From Paraphaeosphaeria minitans (taxonomy: Eukaryota; Ascomycota; Dothideomycetes; Pleosporales; Didymosphaeriaceae), in assembly GCA_015832175.1 (NCBI GenBank), contig WJXW01000013.1:1612001-1676000 (forward strand): 64,000 nucleotides of DNA, given 5' to 3'. The position numbers and the translations under genes were made by a program. Each line of letters begins with the position of its first letter. The stretch's first letter is position 1. Of this stretch, positions 33,323 to 44,117 are shown in pieces. The notes under the pieces are model-generated. The model saw only the letters and a program-made list of their open reading frames with translations, was not told the origin of the DNA and ran no database searches.

Positions 33323-35702
33323 ATGCCTGTTTCGAAAAGAACAAAGAAGTTCGAGAAGAATGAGCTCGGCGCATTGCTAAAGAAGCGCAAAGATGTCGCA
33401 AAAATCAAGCAGAGGAAGCAGATGGACCTGAAGAAGAAACAGCGGAAAGCTTTGGACAATACGCCTGCCGACGGCGTTGAGAACGGCGCCGGCAAAAAGA
33501 CGACAAACGGCACCAAGGATGGCACATTCGAGGAAATGTCCATGGATCAGTTCTTCCAGGGCGGTTTCGAGCTCCCCCAAATGAAAAAGAAGAAATCTAC
33601 GAAACCGAAGATTGGAAAGCGCAAGCGGACGCCGGTTGAAGGCGGTGCTTCCGACGGTTCAGACGCCGAAGAGCCTGCAGGAGGCGCAGAAGATGCTGGC
33701 TCGGACAACGAATCCGGCGACGATATGGAGGCACACAAGAAAGAGTTGGCAGCGCTGGCAGAGAAGGACCCAGAGTTCTACAAGCATCTGAAGGACCACG
33801 ACCCGGAGCTGCTCGACTTCGAGGATGACGACTTGGACGGGCTCGAGTTGAGCGCAAGTGAAGACGAGAAGACGCCGCGGAAAAAGCGCAAGTCAGACAA
33901 GGGCGCGAAGGCCGACGAGGCCGACAGCGGCAACGAAGTGACCAAGAAGCTCATCCAGAAATGGAAGTCTTCCATGGAAGAGAGCTCATCGCTCAGAGCA
34001 ACGAGAGAAGTCGTGCTTGCATTCCGGTCTGCCGCGCACCTTGACGATGAGAAGAAGGACAAATACAAGTACTCTATATCCGACTCAAATGGCTTGTCAC
34101 CCCGTCTCGCATCACGGTTCGCAATCTAACTTGATGCAGTGTACCACGAGGTGCTCATTACAGCTTTGAGGCTACTTCCAAAGGTCCTGCAGCACCATCT
34201 ACCAGTCAAAGAATCTGCATCTGGTAGAATGTAAGGCACACTCTCCTGTCTTATCAGACGCTCACTGACAGTTCAGACATCTCTCGACCGACTCGAAGAA
34301 GTTCCGCAATCTTGCGCCTTTACTCAAATCCCACTCCGTCTCTTTGAACCATCTCTTGGACAATCTATCGGACGCTCCGACCCAACGCATGACACTCGAC
34401 TCGCTCCTTGCGCTCCTACCATATATTCTCTCGTTTAAGAAGATTGTACGAGACGTTGCGAAGACTGTTTCGTCCGTTTGGGCCGATTCTTCCAACACAG
34501 AAGCAACGAGGCTGTCTGCATTCTTAGTGCTTCGACGACTAGTGGTCATCTCAGATGCAAGCATCCGGGAAGCAGTCCTAAAGCAGACCTATCAAGGTCT
34601 CATCAAGGGTGCCCGAAACACCACGGTGCACAATATCCAGGGTATCAATCTCATGAAGAACACTGCCTCTGAGCTGTGGGGCATAGACCCGAACGTGGGC
34701 TATACGACAGGCTTCGGTTTCATCAGGCAGCTAGCCGTCCACCTACGCCAGAGCATCACCAACAAGACGAAGGATTCGTACAAGACGGTCTACAACTGGC
34801 AGTACATTCACTCACTTGACTTCTGGTCGCGAGTTGTCTCCGTACATTGCGAGTCTCTTCGGGAAGCAGAATCAGGCAAGCAATCTGCTCTGCGGCCTCT
34901 AATCTACCCCATCGTGCAGGTCACTCTCGGAGCGATGCGCCTAATCCCGACGTCGCAATACTTCCCTCTCCGCTTCCAGCTCGTACGCTCTCTGCTTCGC
35001 ATATCGTCGGCTACATCGACCTACATCCCGCTCGCTCCAGCCTTAGTAGAGGTCTTGAACACCTCGGAGATGAAAAAGATGCCCAAGCCCAGCACACTGA
35101 AATCCCTGGATTTCAGCACCAGCATTCGCGCCACCAAACCGTACTTGCGTACCCGCATCTACCAGGACGGTGTCGGCGAGCAGGTTGTAGAGCTCCTCTC
35201 CGAGTTCTTTGTCCTCTGGAGCAAAAACATCGCCTTCCCCGAGCTCGCTCTCCCGGTCTGCGTTATGCTCAAGCGCTGGGTGAAGACTATGGCTAAGAAA
35301 TCGAGCGGTAACCGCAACGCCAAGATCAACTCGCTGCTCGCACTCTTGGTGCAAAAACTCGAGGCCAACTCAAAGTGGATAGAAGAGCGCAGAGCGAAGG
35401 TCGAATTTGCACCCAATGACCGCGCGGGTGTGGAAGGCTTCCTCAAGGATGTGGAATGGGAGAAGACGCCGTTGGGCGCTTTCGTAATTGGGCAGAGGAA
35501 GATGAGAGAGCAGAAGGAGAAGATGGAGGAGGAAGCACGTAAGACGCAGGACAAGAAGAGGAGAGAGGCTGAGAAGGCAGAGGCAGATGAACACGCGGAG
35601 ACGTTCAGCGATGTTGCGAGCGAGCAGGAAGATGATGAGGATGCCGAGGAGGTGGATGGGGTTAGCGAGGAAGAGGTTGACGACTCGGAGGACGAGGAGT
35701 AG
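33323..35702 (+). CDS. NOC2: nucleolar complex protein Noc2
   Basis: Three exons: 33323-34091, 34140-34230 and 34277-35702 (761 aa). The N-terminal 240 residues are Lys/Asp/Glu-rich and nuclear, with KDPEFYKHLKDHDPELLDF, the conserved Noc2 entry motif. The helical repeat domain includes LKSHSVSLNHLLDN, GARNTTVHNIQGINLMKN, YNWQYIHSLDFWSRVVS and LIYPIVQVTLGAMRLIPTSQ, all typical of Noc2, which pairs with Noc1 and Noc3 to carry pre-60S ribosomal particles from nucleolus to nucleoplasm. The tail is acidic. The first intron appears to use a GC donor (GGCTTGT). A GTG five codons upstream is in frame but the ATG is preferred. Confidence 0.93.
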
Positions 35703-35921
35703 AGATTGAGCCGTTTTCACCGTTGGATACCTTCAATGACATTGCTAAGTAATCACAAGTACACTGTTGGCTACCTACTAAGTCGTCCTGTGGACTACAG
35801 GCCGTCTCCGTTTTTGGACGTCTTCCCTTTCTCTCGTTCCGCAATGACTCGTAAGGCTCTCAACCCCGCACGCCGTTCACATTCCCGCAATGTGAGATAC
35901 GAACAAGCACCCCTCCCCCAA

Positions 35922-35929
35922 TGACGTCA
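35922..35929. promoter_or_regulatory. TGACGTCA (CRE/ATF-type bZIP) palindrome
   Basis: Perfect 8-bp CRE palindrome 100 bp upstream of the preferred start of the double GFA protein. Confidence 0.45.
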
Positions 35930-36028
35930 CATCAGTACATGTACTACCTAACTTTCGCGATACTCGCCGCCATGCACTACGGCTCGCCACATCTCAGCTC
36001 GAAGCTTCCGCTCTCCGCATCACACATC

Positions 36029-37132
36029 ATGTCTAACCCCATACCGAGTTCCTCAGCCCACCTCACCTGCCTCTGTGGGCAAATTTCGCTCCCAGGCACC
36101 TCACTTGCCAATCCCACATTTCCCCTCCCGTCCACAATCTGCCACTGCAATCCTTGCCGTTACACCTCCGGCGGACTACTACCGGCGTTCGCGCCCCTGA
36201 AGAGCGCTCCTTCCCCGGAAGTACAAGCAAAATTGGGGAAATATCAATTTACTCCATCCTGTGTCCGCTACTTCTGTAAAAAGTGCGGATGCCAGTGTTT
36301 CGTGGAGCATCCGCAGGCGGCGGAAGACGAGTGGTTTTGCACGACGGGGATGGTTGAGGTCAGTGGGAACGAGAAGGAAAAGGCGGAGGGAGTGAAGGAT
36401 GTAGTGCAGCTCGCCGGACACGTGTACATCGACGACCTACGCGACGGCGGCGTCATCCCCGTCTTTCTACCCATTACAGGTGCCAGCGCTTCAGAACCCG
36501 AACTCTACGCCGAGAAGCACGGGACGCGCCCACTGAACCCAGTGGATCTAGACAACATCGCCCAGACGTCGGGTCAACATGCTCCGCCCGGGCCGGAGCA
36601 GCAGCTGGAGGCGCGATGTCATTGCGGAGGCTTGGATCTACGTATCAAGCGCGCGGAGTATGACGACGAGCCCGAGGATGTTAGTAGCTTGATGGAGAAG
36701 GAGGACCCGCACAGGTACCTTGCGCGCTTCTGTGCGTGTCGCTCGTGTCGGCTGTCGATGGGGTTCTCGCTGTGTCCGTGGACGTACGTCGCGCTTTCTT
36801 CGGTCATCAATACGAAGACCTCGCAGCCTGTAGTCTTTGGTGCCGACGCAGAGAAAGAGGGCGCAAATGAAGGACTGAAGCTTCAACATCACCACAGCAG
36901 AGATGATGTGTGGCGGAGTTTCTGCGGCGGGTGCGGGGCGAGTGTGTTTTACTATACTTGTGACGAGTCGAGGCGTAGTGTGGTTGACGTCGCTGTTGGA
37001 ATACTCCGAGCGGAGAGTGGGAGTCTGGCGAGGGAGTGGGTCAGGTGGTCGGACGGAGAGGTTAGTTATGGAGATGAGGGTACTGATCAGAGTCAAGTTC
37101 AGTGTCTTGAGGAGCATGGGAGGATAGTTTAG
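36029..37132 (+). CDS. protein with two GFA (Mss4-like, zinc) domains
   Basis: Intronless. The preferred ATG gives MSNPIPSSSAHLTCLCGQIS, where the first domain starts immediately; 367 aa. An in-frame ATG at 35921 would add 36 residues with a weakly hydrophobic stretch, but that ATG lies inside a TGACGTCA palindrome and is probably promoter sequence. Domain 1 has CLCG, CHCNPCRYTSGG and YFCKKCGCQCF. Domain 2 has CHCGG, FCACRSCRLSMG and FCGGCGASVFYY. The spacing matches the glutathione-dependent formaldehyde-activating/CENP-V zinc fold. Enzymatic role uncertain; many fungal members have no known substrate. Follows NOC2 on the same strand. Confidence 0.85.
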   Translation: MSNPIPSSSAHLTCLCGQISLPGTSLANPTFPLPSTICHCNPCRYTSGGLLPAFAPLKSAPSPEVQAKLGKYQFTPSCVRYFCKKCGCQCFVEHPQAAEDEWFCTTGMVEVSGNEKEKAEGVKDVVQLAGHVYIDDLRDGGVIPVFLPITGASASEPELYAEKHGTRPLNPVDLDNIAQTSGQHAPPGPEQQLEARCHCGGLDLRIKRAEYDDEPEDVSSLMEKEDPHRYLARFCACRSCRLSMGFSLCPWTYVALSSVINTKTSQPVVFGADAEKEGANEGLKLQHHHSRDDVWRSFCGGCGASVFYYTCDESRRSVVDVAVGILRAESGSLAREWVRWSDGEVSYGDEGTDQSQVQCLEEHGRIV

Positions 37133-38352
37133 CGTGGACTTTATGCGTGGATGGACAGGGACGTCGCAGTGGTGAGATAGGATGGGCGTGCCACTGTTGA
37201 ACTTCCCACCAGGGCTGCAACATTGGAAGATATCATTAGCTCTTGGTACATCATCGATGCATGATTCTCGCATAGGGCGTGTTTTTCGACAGTGGCGCTG
37301 GCATTGAGGTGCGATGGTCATGCCAGCACGCTTTTCCCATCGTTCCGATGGCTAAAACGATGTACAGACAAAGTGACGAGGCGACTGCTCGAGCTCTCAT
37401 GTCCGTTTGACTGGAAGGAGCATCGTAATCGCCAAACATTGTTGTCAACTTGGAATATGGCGGTGGATAAAACCCTGGCTTCCACATCCAAGCTCGCGGT
37501 ATCGCATTTTCTCTTACCTATGCGCTTCTTTGTGTAACATTTGTTTGGGGGACTGCCAACGACCGCTCATCCTCATCCATTTCATGTTTTCCTAACACAA
37601 CATACCGAACCGCAGGGATCAGCTGCTACTCCTCGTCCTCCTCATCGCTATTTCAAGAAGGACGCGTTCATCTTTCGTTATTTACGTTAACTGATTTTCG
37701 AATTCTTGGAATGTTCTGCAATACACCGGAAGACTGGATGGCTATAACTGGCTCAGCCAAGAAGGTTTTGACACGAAAGAGTAGCGCTTAACCGTTCACA
37801 TCTCAGACTCTTTGGATGAAGTAACAACAAGAGGAAGTCCTCGAACTATTACTTGCATGAGAAATCAAGCCGGAATTGCTTAATTATTTGACTGGTCTCG
37901 AGAAGTTGGTGGGCTACCCAGACCTCTGTAGTCTCAATGACTCGGTTAAAGACGCAATCGCTAACGTTTTAGAGAGTTGCGAAAGTACCGCCGGCCTACT
38001 TACTCGAACCTACGCATACCGATGACATAGCTATAACGCCAAGTATATACAAAGCTATTCTAGCCAGCGCCAAAACAATCAGCAATAAAAATGGCCTGCT
38101 GCTGTGGGGTCATGAATACCCAGGTTGTACATGTCACAAGTGACTTTCTGGAAAGATGGACGAATATCCGGTCTACATTCGCTGGAGCAACCCAGAAGAC
38201 CACAAAGTGTAATTTTTCAAGTCCCCTGTCCCTGTCCTGGATCTGAGAGCTGACCAGAGACTCAAAGGATACCTTTTCTTATCCGATGTTTAATAGCCAG
38301 AGCGGTGTATCTCGATTGGTGTACACTAATGCAGCCTCCGATTACTTCTAGC

Positions 38353-39060
38353 ACAATGATCAAGAGCAAGAGGACGGAGGGTTACCAAACAACAACACGA
38401 ACAATTTTTGTGCTATTTATGGGGAGCCACAGAGTGGCACAACCGTTACGAGTATCTCGGACACAGAGAGTAGCTCAGCGGCTCGGGGAGCATCAGACGC
38501 AGGAGATTTGAATTTATCTCTCGAACGGGCTTCTTCGAGCAAACCGCCAGAAAACACTGGAGCCACCGTTTTTAGCAGCGAATATCAACTAGACGACAAT
38601 TTTTCAGCGAGGATACCTCTAGGAAGGTCCCTAGGGGACGTGCCCAACTCTGACCTAGATTGAATAGTGACCAGCACAGTACGTGAAACAAAAGAGCTAG
38701 ATGATGAGCTGGGCGAGAAATTCGGACCACGTGAACAGATTCGCGCGTCTTCACGCGCCAGAGGCCTCGGCATTTTATCACCGAAATTGAGCCCAGCCTT
38801 GGTACCTAGGTAAGTAGAGGAAGCTGAGAAAATGTAGGAAAAGATTATAGAGTCCGCAGAGACTATTCCTTCCACTACCAAATATTTGCCATTTACAACT
38901 CTCGGTGTTATCGAAGACGAAATCCCGATTCCCAAAGCCACAGACAGGCCAGCTCTGTCAAACAATTTCGATACCGTGTTGTGGGCTGGGCTTTATTGGT
39001 ATGTAGTCGGCGTTGGGACGGTACCTCCCAGGCTGAACTTTAGCGTCTGTCTAGCATTTA
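38353..39060 (+). pseudogene. possible decayed coding region, unidentified
   Basis: One plus-strand frame reads with protein-like composition from HNDQEQEDGG through LDDNFSARIPLGRSL, RETKELDDELGEKFG and TTLGVIEDEIPIPKATDR to a hydrophobic segment (DTVLWAGLYWYVVGV), interrupted by only four isolated stops (TGA near 38659, TAA and TAG near 38811-38838, TAG at the left edge). The pattern fits a once-open frame with point nonsense mutations, but the family is not recognised and chance is possible. Confidence 0.28.
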
Positions 39061-39716
39061 GATTATTTCAACTAGGAAGAATTTCGACTGCTATGGTAGG
39101 TAGGTACGGTAGGCCCCGCTCGGCGTTGGACGCATGCGTGACATGTGACGGTATGTATCTTGCTGCCTGCCCTACATTGCATTCCCTTCTTTGCAACAAT
39201 CATCATTCGAGACATACTAGTGTATGTTGCAAACTGGCTAAATCAGCAATATCGCGGTTCAAGTCAAATGCAGCCGACGTTTAACTCTCTTGTGAAGCAC
39301 AGTAAACGCGCCGTGACTGAGGCCGCAGCAAAAACTCGATCACCAATCCTCTTTACCGGACACAGACGATGAGTTTATAGATATGTATGTATACGACGAC
39401 CTTCTTCACATGCACTTGAAGGTCAGCGCAGGTTCTTTTTCTCCGCCTTGGAAATCGTGTTGTCCCTCCGGACGGGAAAAAGGCTTGCAAGCCCCGCGGT
39501 CCGAATAGGTAGGTAGGTACCCAATGTATTGGCACTTCATCTTGCAGCACCAAGCCCGGCGCAGAAGCCATCCATTTAGGTACCTACGACTTTCAATAAA
39601 TATATCTAAAAATGGTGCACAGTACGTACGTACCTAGATCCCTTTCTCGCATGCGCTTAGCCCCATCACAGACCACGGAACGTGCACTCCTTATTCGCCA
39701 TTTGCAATGCCACCCC

Positions 39717-39740
39717 CAGCACCAGCACCAGCACCAGCAC
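39717..39740. repeat. (CAGCAC)4 hexamer array
   Basis: Four perfect CAGCAC units in non-coding DNA. Confidence 0.9.
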
Positions 39741-40368
39741 CATGGCGTTGAAGATTGCTCATGTGCATACCTTCTACGAGGTTGGGTGGGTCGGGATGCT
39801 CGCAGGCACGCAGGCACGCAGTTGCAGTTGCAGCCCGAGCGCCTGAAAACCAGGCAGCCTCAGCCATCACGCAAGCGCGCCTCAGACGCCTACGCGTGTT
39901 TTGGGCGCGCAGATCACGGGGAGTAGGCAGGCTCACAGGTAGTCTACCTAGTCAATGCGACATTGGGCTGGGTAGGAGAACGGCTCCGAGCCTGAGGTGG
40001 GAAAAGGGCACACGGAAAATGCATGGTGCATCGGAGAAAGTGGGATGAGCGGCAGTTCAGTACCCACAAGCTGCATGTAGGTACATGTTTGAATGGTTTA
40101 GTATTTGTGTTGTATTTGTTTTGCTATAGGTAGATACGGTGGTGCATGCCGAGTCTGACTCGGGCTGCGTGACCACAATCTTGCGTACTTTAAAAAACCG
40201 TAGTCGTGGTAGAAACGTGACTTGGAGACGATGCGTGTCGCTGCATCGATATGCATTCCAAACGCCTCCGCAGAGTGCGGGTCTAGTGAGAACGATGGGG
40301 GGGGGGAGAGGTTGCCGGACTGGTGCCCGCCGCGTAGACAGAGAATCGTGTCGTCGACTGCGGAGAGC

Positions 40369-40859
40369 TTATGCGTTGATGCGACGTGTAGAACCGCGCT
40401 TGGGGAGAGTCCAGGGCTCGGGGCAGACAATCTTCTGCATGTTAGTTTCGAGGGTTGGGAATGGGGTGGGTGGGAAGAGCGTACCTCGCCTTCGCTGTAG
40501 GCCCAGAAGTACGCCATCATGCCGATGATGTAGTAGAGACCGGCGTTGGTGCCCTGGTAGATCAAAAGAGCGACGAGCGAGCTGAGCGGGTAGACGATGA
40601 GGCGGGCTTCGATGGAGCGATGGAGGCCGGAGCCGGCGAGGAATCCGAGTGGCCACTCCCACGCCAGGCCGATGAGGCCCATGATGATGTTGATGATTTG
40701 GAGGGCTGGTACGGGCTTGACGGCGCCATCGAGATTCTTGGTGAGGAAATCCCAGAAGATCTTGGGCCAGAAGAAGGCTTCGATAGCGGCAGCGATTTGG
40801 TAGGCAGCGGCGGTCAAGACTATCAGGCGTGCCCAGTGGTTCTTGATTAATTTTCCCAT
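40369..40859 (-). CDS. small four-helix membrane protein (fungal DUF family)
   Basis: Two exons: 40485-40859 and 40369-40434, joined by a 50-nt intron (GTACGC ... ATGCAG); 146 aa. After MGKLIKNHWARLIVLTAAAY come about four hydrophobic helices with IIMGLIGLAWEWPLGFLAG and GLYYIIGMMAYFWAYSEGE. The C-terminus is a short basic tail after the splice. The conserved WARL and WEWPL motifs and overall size are those of a widespread but uncharacterised fungal membrane family. Reading straight through the intron would give a long low-complexity tail, which is why the spliced form is preferred. Confidence 0.75.
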
Positions 40860-43800
40860 TGCTCCGGTGGTTCTAAAAGGGATTAAAAGAAAGGACGAGT
40901 TGCAAGACCGACCCGGCGGCAGAGACGAAGAGAAGACAAAGGTAAACGACTGTATCACGCAGCGAGCTACCAGTAGCTAGAGCAGAGAGCAACTGGCAGC
41001 CCAGGGCGGGTCTGGGTTTTGTTATACCAGGCGTCGAGGCAGGCGTTCGTCACAGGCGGTGCGGTTCAGGCTTAGTGTCGTGCAAGCGGCGACCAGATGA
41101 GACTCAGGCACGGGAGCCGTAGATTGCGGGCTGAGGCTGTCCTGCGACGGGGAGAGCAGAGGGCTCAGGCACGGTTCGAGGCAGAAAGGGTGCGGTTATG
41201 CTACGGCAGGCGTGTCACGATGATGGATGGGGAGGGTATGGCAGCCGTAAATGCAGAGAGCCCTTATGCGCCGGGGGGCGGGCGAGCTGGGATGGGCTTG
41301 CCCTCTAGCCGCTGCAAGGCCGCGTCGGTTGGGGGTGAATGTGGGCGATTGGTTGCGACATGGGGGCGCTGATGCGTGTGTTGTGCCATCGCGGGCGCCA
41401 TCCCTGCCCGATCGCCTGCAGCCACCAGCCCGCCGCCTCATCCTGCACCCCAGCCAGTGAAGGCCAGCAGCGAATACTGAAGTGTCACGTGAACGGTCAG
41501 CCAAGCAGCATCCGTGGCGAGGGATTGTTCGGTACTCGCGCGTCGAGACGTGGTTCGTCAGTGTTCAAAGCGGATTTGGGTGGAGTTCGAAAGCATTTCC
41601 AAGGCACGCAGTCGAGGCCCCTTAGAATACCTACCGGATTTCTCCTTCCTCCCACGTGCAACCTCCTCCAGAGCGGTGAATGACTGGCAGCAGACCCCAC
41701 TCCCTTCGGCACCCGTCTGCGCACATGTCCACCGTCGCCGCCCAAAACCGCCATTCGCCCGTGCCGGATGCTTCAGTCCCGGTTCGAGGAAGGCCTCAGG
41801 ATGCACCAGTGCCTCCTTTGAGCGGGAGCGCAGACCATTACGAGCATCAAACAACATGGTGCCTAGGTACGGCCAAGTTTACATCAGAAGCCGTCCCCGA
41901 CCGCTACATGCTCAGGAGTCGGGCATGACGTCCGCGACAGCGGATCCACACGAAGCTTGACAGACGCTGTCAAAACAATGTCGTCTACTACTAGGCGAGT
42001 GTCATATGACATTGTTTGCTGCAGCGGCTGTCAAGCTTTTCATTGCAGGGTCTGCATCCTTCTGTGATGTGCAGACGATGTATGCCGCAAACAATGGTCT
42101 GATGTTGTTTGCCACTGCCTCACAGTCAAGCATGGAGGCGTGAAACCTCAGACTCAACTTGCCGACCAGTAGCTTATCCACTGTGTTCTGTCGTGAGACG
42201 CGCTGTTGGAGATGTCGATGGAAGCAGATGTTAGGTGGCCCTTACTGTTCACGCTCATGGAAGCAGATATTCCCTGATGGCATTTGTGGCTCACGCTCAG
42301 ATGATAGATCTTCCCAGATGGCCTTTCCTGCTCACACGCTCATGAAAGCAGATCTTCCCTGATGGTCTTTACTGCTCACGCTCACACTCACGCTCCTTGT
42401 CCATCGACTTTGCGTCTGCACATCTAGGCCGCTCTCCTCTGTCTCTCTTGCCAGGACAGTAGCGCAGGATTCGACATGTTGGTCGCACGGCATCTGCCCG
42501 CTGCAGCCGACCGAAGAGGCTGACGCCCGCTAAAGGCATCTGAATAGCAACTGGCTGGTGCTCGCAGCTCGCAGTTCACTCGGTCATCACAGCCCGAACG
42601 CAAAGCCCCATCCGCGATGCCATTCCACGCCCACGGTAGTTCGACTATCGACTACACCGCGTGGCTACGAGGAACCTAGAAGGACACGACTATTTTGGAA
42701 GCCAAAGCCACCTGCACGGCACCGCTGTGGGGGATGGGGGGAGTTAGTGCAGGGTGCTGAGCGGTTACAAGCCCTCTCACATTGGCTCCAACGGTAGCGC
42801 CACGCCCCGGCGTCCAGCCTTCCCAAGTCGTGCTGCCAACCACAGCCTCCACACGCCTCAAGAACACCCTTCCTGTGCGCGCATTCACGCCCCGGCGTCT
42901 CCACCGAAGCCTACCCAGCAGCCTCTCAATAGCTGCACCGTGCAGGTGGATCCTGTCCAAGACCAAGACACCGATATTGCTCGCCAGCAGCGTGCCGGGT
43001 CTGCCCAACGCTGCACATACTCTAGCCTCACCTTCCACCACAACCCCATCTTCGAATTTGCTTGACAATTGCTATCAGAAGAGAAGCACACTGCTCTCCG
43101 TGGTTCCTCCGCATCTCTCGCCCGCCACTTTTCTTTGCACGTCACCTTGTCCAAGTTCCAACGTAAACTGTCTCAGCGAACCCCTGCGTATCATCGAATC
43201 GCCTCCCGCTCACGACCGAAATCTCAAAATACCTACTCGAGCACATAGCAGCTGTCAAGACCCTGTCGGCGGATCAGGCACGCAACGAGATCGCCAACAA
43301 AGCGCGCACTACGTTGCTGTACAAGTGATTGACTGTCCCGTGGCCGTCGAGGGCGAACCCAACCATCGCATTGAACACCGCCTGTGATACCGCTACCGCG
43401 CGCTTTGCCGCATAGCCGTGCAGATTCCAGGGCCAACGGTTCTATATTCTCCGATCAGTCATCCCGCTACAAGAAAAAATGGTTCCGTGCCTGTCGCTTC
43501 AGGTTTGAGACGTTCCTCATACACGAGGCGCACATTGCATAACCGCAACCCCCAACAACACACTCCACAAGCATCGCAACTGCCCAGCCCTTCCGGGTTT
43601 CGCGCCGCTTGATCTCTGCCTAAATCGCAAACCCTGTCCGAGAGGCTGCAAATTGTAATCCACATTAACCCATCTTCTATGCAGCAAACTATCAGGGCTT
43701 CGGTTTGAGCTACGCCCGTTCTGAACGCGCCCGTTGGTTTCATCATACCGTGCCGTCTTCCCAAAACGCACTGGTCATCCGAGATCCATCTGATCTGCGC

Positions 43801-44117
43801 TGCACTCACTAGCCGGGTCCGAAAGCTTACCCTCTTAACCCTGGGTGTCCTGGAGCCTTGGGCGTCATCTCTACCTCCGCTCCCTCCTACATCTTCCCAC
43901 TCCTCCACCATCGTCGTTCGACGCCGACATTCCTTTCTTCGCTTCGTATCTGGCTGGCCGGTTTGAAGTCGACTGGGTCCCTACTTCTCCCGTCGACGTT
44001 CGCTCTTTAATAGCTTGTAATCACCGTTGAACGGCCGACCCTCTTGGACTGCGATTGATGCTCTGCGCTCGGAACACCATATAGGACCGTATTATTGTCA
44101 GCACCTGAAAAGTAATC
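40860..44117. other. 3.2-kb gene-free region, noxA leader at right
   Basis: GC-rich at the left, pyrimidine-rich at the right. Long overlapping frames on both strands (for example 42782-43387 plus and 42676-43068 minus) have Pro/Ser/Arg-biased composition and no recognisable domain. Contains a tandem repeat at 42218-42385. The last kilobase probably includes the leader and promoter of noxA. Confidence 0.45.
42218..42385. repeat. four imperfect tandem units of 39-44 bp
   Basis: Units begin near 42218, 42257, 42299 and 42342. Each contains a core like GAAGCAGATCTTCCCTGATGG followed by GCTCACGCTCA, with point differences and small length changes. Confidence 0.75.

Larger units (their letters stand above)
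37133..40368. other. 3.2-kb gene-poor region
   Basis: Contains a possible gene relic (38353-39060, listed separately), a CAGCAC hexamer array and several CTAGGTACC/GGTAGGTAGGTA motifs. No intact gene seen. Confidence 0.45.

Noticed and set aside
24043..37132. A biosynthetic or catabolic gene cluster
   Set aside because: Asparaginase, nuclease, xylitol dehydrogenase, Vps28 and Noc2 belong to unrelated processes; no polyketide synthase, peptide synthetase, terpene synthase or cluster regulator is present.
41097..41960. Overlapping Arg/Pro-rich frames on both strands
   Set aside because: Typical of GC-rich non-coding DNA; none shows a domain.
42782..43387. Long plus-strand frame upstream of noxA
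   Set aside because: Low-complexity Pro/Ser/Thr composition, no upstream ATG in good context, and an equally long frame on the opposite strand; likely GC-rich leader or spacer.
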